A stretch of DNA of 64,000 nucleotides from Hysterangium stoloniferum (lineage: Eukaryota; Basidiomycota; Agaricomycetes; Hysterangiales; Hysterangiaceae), in contig WHVD01000007.1 of NCBI GenBank assembly GCA_015178975.1, positions 1 to 64,000 on the forward strand. Direction: 5' to 3'. Below are positions 55,166 through 64,000 of this stretch, piece by piece (the stretch's first letter is position 1; every line of letters starts with the position of its first letter). Below the pieces are notes generated by a model. The model saw only the letters and a list, made by a program, of their open reading frames with translations. It was not told where the DNA came from and made no database searches. The position numbers and the translations under genes were made by a program.

Positions 55166-55620
55166 TATCTCATTTAGAACCATTTGCTATCGATTGGTCA
55201 TGGAAACTAGATTACTCTGACTTCTCCTGCATCGCTAGCCGTCAGTAATACATTGTATCGGTCTCAAAGTGCCTTCGGGTGCTCATTTGACCTTCTTTTC
55301 AATATTCGCGATTGTCCTTTTTTTTTCAAGTCGGATCCCATGGGAGCGAGGCGCTCCATCATCGGGTCAGGTTTCGAATGGAAAGACATACTTTGTGAAT
55401 CCCCTCAACGTCCTCCCTGAACGCTTTCAAGGCCTCTCCTTGCATTCTAGAGTGTTGTGTCTCATGATGGCCAATCAGAAGATTGAACATAGATTTGAAA
55501 TATTAGATTAATTTGACCGAGATAATCGGCATGGCTTAATGAGGAAGCTGCCAACCATGCAAAGGCGGAAAAGGGTGACTATATGCGCTCTTGAAATGGC
55601 TCAAACTATGTTGCTTTACA
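55166..55620 (+). pseudogene. Family B copy 17
   Basis: From ISFRTICYRLVMETRLL-type reading through MPSGAHLTFFSIFAIVLFFS, RIPWERGAPSSGQ and LCLMMANQKIEHRFEILD (open 55,269-55,511). It then skips most of the last exon to KLPTMQRRKRVTICAL. Convergent with A copy 19. Confidence 0.45.
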
Positions 55621-55694
55621 TAAATTAGAAGTATTTATCAAAGACGAGAGTAATATTACTTTTGCTTCGGATAATGTGGCAGTGTTGTCAAAGA

Positions 55695-57545
55695 GAAATT
55701 ATGATATATCGGACGGAATTTATGGAGCAAGAGAATCGGCAGGCCAGCCATGGTCCTCCAACACTGATCTGTAGTTTAAGTTAGATGTTACGCACACACC
55801 GGTGAAAGGTGTGGCAATGACAGAAAGTAAGGAATGAGCCGCAAAGTGTAATTGTTCAAGGGAGGCACCGAGGAATTGATCGCTGATTGAACCACGCATC
55901 GCCTCACAGTGTGGAAGAAGACGAGCGATAATGGGGATTATATTGGGGCTGAGCATTGTGGTATACGCGGATTCGATGTCGGAAGATGCAACTATCAGCT
56001 TCAGAGTAACCTTAATTAGTTCCTCTCCTGACGAAAAGAGACAGTAATTTGGAATCGGGCGTGTCAGAATCAGACTGGTATGATATTTGCTGGCAGGTAA
56101 AACACTCTCAACATACCGTAGGAGGGGCTCAATTAGCCAAGGGACAACATTCAGTTGTTTGATATGATGCGTGCGAAGCGTGATGTCGTCGAAGAAAGTG
56201 TTCACAGCCAAGATACCATCCCACAATGAATACGCTGTGTACTCATCCATCATAAGAGTCAAGGACGCTATACGGTGGTTTGTGTCATCCACTATAACCC
56301 TCAATACATCTCCAGCAATATCTTGAAACCAATCATCTTCGTGAATGCAAGACACGAGAAATCGGGACGCACGGTTGTACCCAGAATGAAATGCAACCTA
56401 TGATGGCAGTGAGCTCCTCTACAGACAGTTTCCGCACGTGGCAAATGCTTTCCACGATATACCCAAGGTTGACCAGGAGGAAGGTACGTTTACAAAAGGA
56501 TGATAAATATCGGGCGATTTGGAGAATGAATGCCGACGCCACCTTATCCAAGTTGGTCTGGAGCGGTGATTTGATTATAGCATTGTAAAGCGATGATGTA
56601 AATTCAGTTGGTGGCAGATCTCTATCTGACCATCGAGCGCCGGTACACTGGTAGAAGGCCTCACTCAAACGCACCATAAGCTTCTCAGTGTGACCTCGGT
56701 TGCTCCACCTTATACAATTTGGATCACCGAGATTCATTGAGACCACCCACGCCTGTTTTTGAATTCGACGCGGGTAAGTGGGTCTAGATAGACGTGAGTA
56801 TTTGAGTGTATGAATGATCGGCGCTATGATATACCTACCTCATTAAGTCAATGGTCTCTTGTATTATGATTCCGAGTCTTGGAAGAGTGAGAGGCTTGAA
56901 TAAGAACCTGTTAAAGGTCCTGTGGTTTCTATACACCATTCGCTTGTATAGCATCAACTTTGCCATCAGTGCAGCTGTCTTTGCACTGTAAAGCACAGTC
57001 TTCCCAACGCTTTCCAACACAAGTCCACAGTAATACCCCGGCTCAATTTTAATACTTGAAGATGTCGATGAGCTCTCATACAGTGAACCCACTCCCCAGT
57101 CCACGTCATGACTATGATGCGGACTGAGGTTGGATGTGGCGGTGGTGGATCTACCTCGCATTTTAATAATAATCGGTGGATCATGACAATTTGCCTCTCC
57201 TAGCCACTGAAAGCGTCCAGTTTGTCAACAGTATGCATTAAAGGCTATCCCATTGTGCGCACATTCCTCAGCCCAAACTTCCACATCTTCTGCAGACAGT
57301 GGTATATGCTGGTCGTCTTCGGGAACTCGATAACACACACCGTGCCCATGTTCGATACAGTTCCATCGGTCTCGAAGCATTACCCGGAATCTGTCCCTTA
57401 TCGCCGCATCAACTACCTCCTCCCCTTCTACTGAGCTCATTGCAGCTGAGGAGACCAAGGGTTGTAGCCACTCAACCTCTTTTAGGAGGCTTTCAGCCTG
57501 TTCGACATCGTCACTGCTCAGAGTCGGTTCGTTTGAAGTTGACAT
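55695..57545 (-). pseudogene. Family A copy 19, almost complete
   Basis: ATG at 57,545. Exon 1 is open (MSTSNEPTLSSDDVEQAESL to AEDVEVWAEE), but one base is missing at the exon 1 end (AATGTGCGC instead of AATGGGTGCGC). Exon 2 is open (57,161-56,835 core: YESSSTSSSIKIEPGYYCGL). Exon 3 is open (56,746-56,400). Intron 3 is mostly deleted; exon 4 starts SCIHEDDWFQDIAGDVLRVI (56,355). Exon 4 and 5 read as one open frame to 55,720 (intron 4 shortened), ending ...WPADSLAP with a stop about five codons early. Probably dead, recently. Confidence 0.65.
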
Positions 57546-58255
57546 TGGTGGGTAGCAGGTTGTTGTGATACCGGAAGGGGATGCTGCGCTTTTAAGTTGC
57601 AGTTATCAGAGGCATGAATCTCGAGGTATAGCATTGTGGCGGTGTTTTATGCAGCGTACACAGCGTTCCTTCCCTTCCTGTTACACGACTTGAAGCTGCT
57701 CAACCTCCTTCATGTACACACGCTCCAGGATACTCTCAGGTTCACTCACTGTGTATAATTTCTTACTATTCAACATATCGTCTACGGCAGAGGGCACATA
57801 TGACACCTACGAATAGTTTGATGAGCCTTCACCGCATAATATGGCAACTTACGACTTCTTGAGCGCTAGATTTTTGGGTAACTTAGCTTCTACGTTAGTT
57901 CATAAGTGACATCTCCATTGATATAATATGGAAATGCAGTGGATGTTATCCATGACAGTGCTTCTCAGGTACAGCCTCGGTCAACTCGGGCTATATCTCA
58001 CGGAAACATCCGCTTCGTGCTCAATTCTTTCAGAATTCCAACTAGCATCCCATTTTGACAATTATTTACTTAAGCTAATTGGCGTCGAAAGTGAATATGC
58101 CTGTCTGTGGAGAGTCCGTCCGATCTTCATTAACAAATCGTGCATGTAATCTATATTCAGTCATAATTAATCCACGCCAGTATTTTTATTACCTGGTCCT
58201 TATGAGTAGAGCAATTCGCCACAGGTACACGTTATTTATCCGGGACTCGTTTTCG
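57546..58255 (-). pseudogene. Region C copy 15
   Basis: Leader of A copy 19 with VTGREGTLCTLHKTPPQCYT-type reading (57,690-57,620), the C segment (58,080-57,900) and the start motif near 58,255 (GACGCGAAGATGTCACG). Frame interrupted. Confidence 0.4.
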
Positions 58256-58560
58256 TGACGCGAAGATGTCACGACAGCTCATGAATTGGCATTACGGCGG
58301 CCTCCTCTGTGGCCTCGACACATGTCGTGAATTTCCTGCATCAGGCCAGATGAAATCTGATCGCAGCTATAGTTTCCCCCGGTGTCTGACCAATTGGGCA
58401 CGTCTCCATATATTGGGGGCTTGATGAGATTTAACCCGAATGGCGGCTTTGCGAAGGATAGGATGAAGAAGGCGTGACGGGGTAAGAGAGCAGAGCCGAA
58501 TGATGCTTCGATGACAGAGCGGGGTGATTAGTAGTTGGATTGGAATGATTATGGCCGATT
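58256..58560. other. Single-copy stretch
   Basis: About 300 bp not found elsewhere in the window and not part of A, B or C. A short minus-strand frame is basic (CHRSIIRLCSLTPSRLLHP). No domain or repeat structure seen. Confidence 0.25.
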
Positions 58561-58800
58561 CCTGTGTTGTTCGTCAATGGCTTGCTTGGTACTATCCTAA
58601 CTAAGTGACATGTGCGTAACAGTGGCGTGGCTGTCTTTGAGACTTTCCAGCGGTGTTCTATTTGAAGTCATTGTTGTTAATAAATCGGGAGTCAAACTAA
58701 CGCTCGTCAATATTATTCTACATATGTATGTCATCAAGGAGAAGCTGAAAGCACGGGTGATGGGAAAATGTGACTGTATGCGCTCTTAAATTGACTCAAG
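58561..58800 (+). pseudogene. Family B copy 18, 3' exon
   Basis: Degenerate last intron and exon (SSGVLFEVIVVNKSGVKLTL reading, then KEKLKARVMG). Convergent with A copy 20. Confidence 0.4.
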
Positions 58801-58909
58801 TTATGTGGGTTATCCTGATCGTGTTACAAAGCGAGTTAATTAAAGAGCAATAATACTATTCCTCCTTCTAATTTGGATGCTATGTGCCTGCGTGAGCCGA
58901 AAGAAATGA

Positions 58910-59670
58910 TTATATATCGTGCCGAATGGATGGTGCAACGCCCTCTGCAGGCCAACTACATGCCTCTAACCCTGATGTAGAGTTCGAATTAGGCGTCACC
59001 GTCACACGGGTGGAAGGTGTAGCGATGACGCAAAGGAACAAATGCGCTATGAGGTTTAATCTGTCAAAGTCGACACCGAGGGATTGATCATTGATTAGGC
59101 CACACATTGCGACACAATGTGGAAGAAGAAGAGCGAGACTGGTAATGATATTGAGGCTGCGCACTGTGGTACATGCAGATTCGATGTCAGAAATCCAGCT
59201 ATCGGCTTCGGAGTGACCTCGATTAGTCCCTCGCTCCTCTCATGACGCACGTGGCAGATGCTTTTCACGATGTGCACAAGTTCATCAACGCAGAAGGGAT
59301 GTTGATTACATGACAAATATCCGGTGCTTTTTATGATAAATGATGCAACCGCAGCGTTATTTGGTTACAGTGTTATATAGAAATGGTGATCGTAATTGAT
59401 GGCCGATCTCTATCTGACCATCGAGCGCCGGGTCACCAATTTAAGGCAAAACCCAAAGCCGTCATAAAGCTTAGCAGTGTGACCGCTCCTTCTCCACTGT
59501 TTACCATGTGAACTCACTCACAACTTATGGAAGACCACCAACGCTCGTTGCCAAATTTGAGGCGAATAACTGGGTCTAGAGGACATGAATATCTTGAGTG
59601 TATTCAATGTTTGACCCTGAAGCATCCCTACCTCATTAAATCAATGGTCCCTTGGATTAGTATTCCTCTC
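58910..59670 (-). pseudogene. Family A copy 20, rearranged
   Basis: Minus strand: end of exon 2 (59,670-59,635), intron 2, exon 3 fragments (59,575-59,250, reading MSCNQHPFCVDELVHIVKSI CHVRH near the end), then a jump directly into exon 5 (GLIEVTPKPIAGFLTSNLHV), so exon 4 is missing. Exon 5 is open from 59,164 to 58,910 (SLNIITSLALLLPHCVAMCG, FLCVIATPSTRVTVTPNSNS). Confidence 0.55.
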
Positions 59671-59729
59671 AAATTAGCTTCCCGACTTCTTACACTAATC
59701 TCTTATCGTTCGTGACAGCTACCAGTAGC

Positions 59730-59895
59730 AGAGAAGAAAAGGCGGTTATAGTAGATCATTCAACATACTCCAGCAGCTTTCATACGAGACGTCTGTATTG
59801 ACTGCTTGACGTCTCATCCGGCACCTGTTCACTTGTTCCGTCGATATCACTCGCATTAATGAGCGTCATATTGACTTGATCCAAAGAGAAGGCAC
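59730..59895 (+). repeat. Repeat D copy 3, fragment
   Basis: GGCGGTTATAGTAGATCATTCAA through CTTGACGTCTCATCCGGCA matches 54,045-54,200, followed by AGGCACGAAGGCC. It is part of the 100-codon frame of copy 2, broken here. Confidence 0.45.
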
Positions 59896-60690
59896 GAAGG
59901 CCCGAATTGCCTAGTCGCCATCCGACAAACGTTAACTACACTCGTGATCAAATATATTGAATCCGCTCTAACAGAATATCGGTCATATATAGAGGTCTCA
60001 CCCTGCAGGCATTCTTATCTCTACTTTAGAACCGTTTGCCATCAAGTGGTCATGGCATCTACATTCCTATCACTTCCCCTGTATCGCCAAACATCAGTTA
60101 TAGATTATACCGATCTCCAAAGTGCCTTGTGGTGTCCTCTTGACCTTCTGTGCAATTTTCGCGATTGTTATCTTTTCCAGTTGGATCTCATGGGAAAGAG
60201 GCGCTCCAGCGTCAGTCAAGGTGTAAGCCTGGCGCCCCAGTCTTACTCATTCCTTTTGTTCCACTCCTTTGTTCTCATTGTCCTTTTGTTCCACTCCCTT
60301 GTTCCACTCCCTTTGTTCTACCACGTGATCATAGCATATAAAGCCTAGGTAGTTTTCCTTCTCTTACCTTACCGTACGCTGTAACATCCTGTATCTCGTC
60401 TCAGTTCTAGACTATACAACGTGGTCCTGTCAACTCGTGTGACCGCCAGTGATCCCAATTGATGACAGGATTACACAAGGTTTCGAATGGAGAGCAATAG
60501 ATTATGGAATCCGCCCAACGCCGTCCCTGTACGTTTAAAAGCCTCTCCTGTTATTCCAGAGATTTGTGCCTTGTGATGACCGATAAGGAGACTGAACGAG
60601 GATCAAGGAGAAGCTACTACGCACACAAAGGCAGTAAAAGGTGACTATATGCACTCTTGAATTGGATCAAACCATGTAGCTTTACATAAA
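59896..60690 (+). pseudogene. Family B copy 19, split by a solo LTR
   Basis: Middle B segment (ALTEYRSYIEVSPC, LEPFAIKWSWHLHSYHFPCI reading, 60,020-60,085; LDLMGKRRSSVSQG, 60,180-60,220), interrupted by the LTR at 60,222-60,475. It resumes with RFRMESNRLWNPPNAVPVRL reading and a truncated last exon (KEKLLRTQRQ). The LTR went in after B was already degraded or at the same time; order is not resolved. Confidence 0.45.
60222..60475 (+). mobile_element. Solo LTR, family S, copy 2
   Basis: 254 bp. Ends TGTAAGCC...GGATTACA; target duplication CAAGG at 60,217-60,221 and 60,476-60,480, perfect. Longer than copy 1 mainly because of a CCTTTTGTTCCACTCC-type tandem stretch at 60,250-60,320. A TATA-like CATATAAAGCC lies near 60,330. 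Inserted in B copy 19. Confidence 0.85.
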
Positions 60691-60699
60691 TTAGAAAAA

Positions 60700-61030
60700 T
60701 TTCCAACAGGCGAATCAAGTCAAGAGTAATAGTACTATCCTTTTTCCCAGATCGCATAAGGTCTGTCGGTATTATCCAAGAGAAATTATAATATATCGCG
60801 CAGAATGGATGGAACAAGAGCGCCGGCAGGCCAAGTCATAGTCCTCCAGCACTGATATTGTGATTGAATTAGATGTTATTCACACACCGGTGCAAGGTGT
60901 GGCGATGACACAAAGGAAAGAATGCACCATGAGGTTTAATTTTTCATGGCAGTCACCGAGGCCTTGATCGTTGCTTGGGCCGCACATTGAGTTACAATGT
61001 GAAAAAAGACGAGCGAGAATGGGGATGATA
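60700..61030 (-). pseudogene. Family A copy 21, exon 5 only
   Basis: Minus strand: exon 5 with ISSPFSLVFFHIVTQCAAQA-type reading in a shifted frame; HTFHLCVIATPCTGV in the right frame; then the usual end and 3' flank at 60,700. It joins a B fragment at about 61,030. Confidence 0.5.
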
Positions 61031-61618
61031 TGTGTGTATTAGTAGACAATTACATAGATTATTATAGGCAAGTTCAGAAGTTGACAACTGGGTATCTCAT
61101 TGGATGTGCAAGACCTGGATTTTCATCTATACCATTGTCATTTAAAGAGCGGCTGGTGGTCTAAATTGGATTACAGTCGCTTGTAACTGAAGGTGCTGGG
61201 AACCAGAGAAACGTATTCACCCAGACAAGATGTCTCACTCTGTTGACTGTTTGTGGTAATAGGAGCCCAAAATCAGCCCGATGCTCAAAGAGGTTCCGTT
61301 TAAATACAAGAAAAGACTTGTTCCAATTGAAGACTCATCACTGCAATGGTTTTCAGCTCAGGGAGGGAGAATGGCTATCTGAGGTGCTCCAGGCTGTTCC
61401 AGATGCTGGACCATGTCTAGGTGCACATTCTAGATATGGGGACTTCCCTCCGTGAGCCGTCCGGATCAAATACCAATTGACTAATGCTTCGTCTTCTTCA
61501 GGATACCCCGTGTCCTGGGTCCTTCTTCCTCTTCATTCTCCTCCCTCAAGAATTGTCCGACAAAAAATCAACTACATTTGTGATCACAGATATTCAAGCC
61601 GCTGTCACAGAATATATT
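61031..61618 (+). pseudogene. Family B copy 20, cut by a Copia element
   Basis: CVLVDNYIDYYRQVQKLTTG, YLIGCARPGFSSIPLSFKER (61,030-61,160), then LLTVCGNRSPKSARCSKRFR, LNTRKDLFQLKTHHCNGFQL (61,235-61,350), LPQELSDKKSTTFVITDIQ region (61,550-61,600). This copy has an open 61,243-61,455 stretch. It ends abruptly in AGAATAT at 61,618. Confidence 0.5.
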
Positions 61619-63111
61619 GTAAAGGGTCACAACTTGTAGATGCAGTGCCACTCAGGAAACTCCTGAGTGCGAGTAGAGGAGTGCGAATAGACTGACTCTG
61701 TTGTTTTACTACTGAGTCCTATTGTTCTATGAGTGGCACAATGGAATCTAATAATAGGTTTGATCAGTAGTTGTTCCCTTTGTTGTTTTAAGTCGCTATT
61801 GTTCTTCTGGGATAATTCAACTGGTATTGTCCCTTTTATTACAACACTCCCCCTCAGTTGAATTATCATTTAATACTAACCGCATTGTTAGAATGTTATG
61901 TTGTTCTCGTGGTAAGGACTTTGTGAAGATATTGGCTAAATTGTCCTCGGTGTTTACTTCATTTACACTGATCATTCCATCAGTGATCCTTTCACAGATG
62001 TAATGATATTTGATATTGATATGTTTTGTTCTCTTGTGATAAACATTGTTTGAGGCAATTGATCGAGCTCCAAGTGAATCACTGAAAAGGTTAATAGGAA
62101 GGTTGATTTCAAAGAAGAGTTGTTGAAGCAAAGATATGATCCATTGTGTGTGTTTGGAGCATTATGTGAGGGCCATGTATTCTGCTTCAGTTGAAGATAA
62201 TGCAACAGTTCATTGTCTTTGTGTGGCCCATGCTACTGCTCCCCCTGAGAGAATGAAAGAATATCCTGTTGTTGATTGGCAATTGTCCTTGTCTCCCGCC
62301 CAATCCGAATCACTGTATCCAATCAGTTCTGTGGAATTACTCCTTCCGTAAGTCAATTTCCATTGTTGTGTTGTTGCGAGATACTGTACGGTATGCTGAG
62401 CAGCATTTAAGTGAGTGGATGTGGGATTGGAACCGTATTGTGAGAGTCGAGTGACTGCATAGCATATATCCAGCCTTGTTCCCAGCATGACATACATGAG
62501 TGATCCAACGAGTTGTTGATAGCTTGTCCTAACTGTGTGATCCGAGTTGGGTTCTGCATTTGCTATTAGAGTAGTCCTTGCAGGGAAGGGGGTGTATGCA
62601 GGCCGACAGTTCTTCATATTAAAATGATCAATTATTTGTTGAATATAATGAGTTTGATCTATTGTTATGGTCTTCTTAGAGCGATTGCGAGTGATGTGGA
62701 GTCCTAGAAAGTGTTCAATTTCCCCTAAATCGGTGTATTTGTACTTGGAACCAATAAAGCTTTTGACATCTTGTATGTTTTTCAAGGTCCTGAAGATTGC
62801 CATGTCATCTACATATACTAGGATTATTGTGAATTGTCCCCCCTTCTTAGTGATATTTGAAAAAGATTGAGACATTGCCAGAGATCAATTTAATGCAGCC
62901 CATGCTTGCCAGGGTGTTCTGTAAATGTTCATGCCATTGCCGCCCCACTTGTTTCAGACCATAGATAGCCTTCATCAGTCGGCAGACCAAATGCTCCTTC
63001 CCAGGGATTGTGGACCCTTGTGGTTGATCCATGTAGATTTCCTCATTCAGAGTTGCATTTAGGTAAGCAGATTTGATGTCAATTTGATGTATGTCCCAGT
63101 TATACACTACT
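61619..63111 (-). mobile_element. Ty1/Copia retrotransposon, 3' half, broken
   Basis: Minus orientation. 3' LTR about 61,619-61,846 (TGTAAA... on +), preceded by a purine tract GAGGGGGAG next to it. RNase H region 62,250-61,860 (STELIGYSDSDWAGD, ADKN-like VNTEDNLANIFTKSLPREQ). Reverse transcriptase region 63,107-62,250 with YMDQPQGS, VCRLMKAIYGLKQVGRQWHE, VYVDDMAIF and FLGLHITRNRS. Frames are interrupted about two or three times, so it is a fossil. The 5' part is separated by the nested element at 63,112. Inserted in B copy 20. Confidence 0.85.
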
Positions 63112-63430
63112 TGTTAAAAGTGACCTGTGACTTACTGTGACACGTGACACACACAAGTCTGAGGAAAGTTGTTGTTATTCAGGTCACTAACTACAAGCTT
63201 ATATATGTTATACATCAGTAGGCTTGTCAGCTGTCATAAGTGACAGCTGGTTGACAGCTGGTTGACAGCTGTCATAAGTGACAGCTGATTGACAGCTTGA
63301 ATGGAAACTGACAGCTGATTGACAGCTGTCATGGGAAATGAACTGGGAATACCCTGGAACATGCTGGAAGCTTCTAGAAGGTTCTAGAAGGTTCCAGAAG
63401 GTTTTGGAGACAGTGGAGGCAGTTTTAACA
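63112..63430 (-). mobile_element. LTR of nested Copia with heat-shock-type elements
   Basis: 319 bp. In the element's own direction it holds, in order: a heat-shock-element array (63,367-63,399), about nine TGACAGCTG motifs (63,220-63,330), a TATATAAGC box near 63,195, and the 3' end at 63,112. This is a plausible U3-R-U5 order with regulatory sites upstream of the TATA box. Confidence 0.75.
63367..63399. promoter_or_regulatory. Seven-unit heat-shock element
   Basis: GAA at 63,367, TTC at 63,372, GAA at 63,377, TTC at 63,382, GAA at 63,387, TTC at 63,392, GAA at 63,397: seven alternating units with exact 5-bp spacing. This fits the consensus bound by trimeric heat-shock factor (known for eukaryotes including fungi). 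Location in the upstream part of an LTR suggests stress-induced transcription of the element (inference). Confidence 0.7.
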
Positions 63431-63466
63431 GACCCCCCTGATCTCACATGTCTCCAAAGAAAAAGA

Positions 63467-63492
63467 AACAGAGAGAGAGAGAGAGAGAGAGA
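63467..63492 (+). repeat. GA microsatellite
   Basis: CAGAGAGAGA... run of about 12 GA units between the LTR and the end of pol of the nested Copia. Purine-rich on the + strand. Confidence 0.8.
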
Positions 63493-64000
63493 CTTTGCTA
63501 AACTACAGAGAGTAAGAAAGAAAACAAGAAACTAAGTCCTTATACCCATTCCATCGCGGCAAAATTGAACCTTGGGAGTAGATAGAGGCTTGGTTAGAAT
63601 ATCTGCAATTTGTTCTGCAGTAGGAATATAGAAAGGAGCAATACACTTGGCATTTACAGCATCCCTAAGCCAATAGTAGCGCAGGTCAAGATGTTTCATC
63701 CTTCCATGATGCTCAGGGTTCTTAGCAACACTGATGGCAGACTGGTTGTCAATGTGTAGAGTGGAGGGTTGATCAACTTGGTAGCCAAATTCACCTAGGA
63801 TTTGCCGCATCCAGGCAATCTCCTTGCCAGCTTCTACAGCAGAGACAAATTCTGCTTCAGTTGTAGAAAGTGTAACAATACTTTGTAGTTTACTACTCCA
63901 GCCAATAGCACCTCCAGCCATCATAGTTACATAACCACCAGTGGATCTTCCAGAATCAATGCAATCACCATGAGCAGCATCAGTGTATGTGGTGAATAAT

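Larger units (their letters stand above)
63112..64000 (-). mobile_element. Second Ty1/Copia retrotransposon, nested, runs off window
   Basis: Minus orientation. 3' LTR 63,112-63,430 with TGTTAAAA...TTTTAACA ends. RNase H end of pol at 63,924-63,532 (STTEAEFVSAVEAGKEIAWM, LHIDNQSAISVAKNPEHHGR, KHLDLRYYWLRDAV, IADILTKPLS). The visible part looks whole. It lies inside the reverse transcriptase region of the first Copia; CTACT at 63,107-63,111 is one side of the expected 5-bp target duplication, the other is outside the window. Younger than the element it interrupts. Confidence 0.88.

Noticed and set aside
60250-60320. TTTGTTCCACTCC repeats as an independent minisatellite
   Set aside because: They lie inside the LTR between its two ends and are an internal expansion of it.
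61031-61618. B 5' region read as part of the Copia element
   Set aside because: The same sequence occurs in other B copies far from any Copia, and the LTR starts cleanly at 61,619.

Overview
The window looks like the nuclear genome of a filamentous fungus, most likely an agaricomycete basidiomycete. Coding frames are cut by many introns of about 50-57 bp with GTRNGY donors and CTNAC-like branch sites. There are Ty1/Copia-type retrotransposons and no bacterial gene layout. The assignment is inference from architecture, not from a database hit.

Layout. Positions 1-303 hold the 3' end of an unidentified host gene. 752-5485 is a single many-intron gene of a type that appears to be uncharacterised in agaricomycetes. 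5.80-9.21 kb is a palindromic repeat element: two satellite arrays in opposite orientation, built of ~70-bp monomers in ~209-bp higher-order units, flank a centre with G-rich and C-rich tracts. From 9.21 to 61.62 kb almost everything derives from one repeating module, called here C-A-B. Gene A (five exons, 566 residues when intact) is followed by gene B on the opposite strand, convergent with it. A less certain coding region, C, lies upstream of A in the same direction. I count 21 copies or fragments of A on both strands. Only two (22,575-24,554 and 39,265-41,244) keep every splice site and an open frame; these two have identical exon lengths. The rest are decayed, truncated, fused or rearranged. 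A 3.9-kb inverted repeat (13.81-17.70 versus 41.63-45.51 kb) and several direct duplications (9.2-12.8 with 19.5-22.4; 22.1-24.95 with 38.3-41.6; 16.0-17.0 with 26.7-27.7) show how the array grew.

The array has been a target for other elements. Two solo LTRs of one family have perfect 5-bp target duplications (28,312-28,527 and 60,222-60,475). A 425-bp insertion sits at 38,441-38,865, and a Copia element enters a B copy at 61,619. That Copia is itself interrupted at 63,112 by a second Copia, whose LTR carries seven contiguous heat-shock-element half-sites.

I recognise no known domain in A, B or C. The strongest candidates for something undescribed are the A/B convergent pair, maintained as a unit through more than a dozen duplications, and the one-nucleotide shift of intron 3 between A subfamilies.
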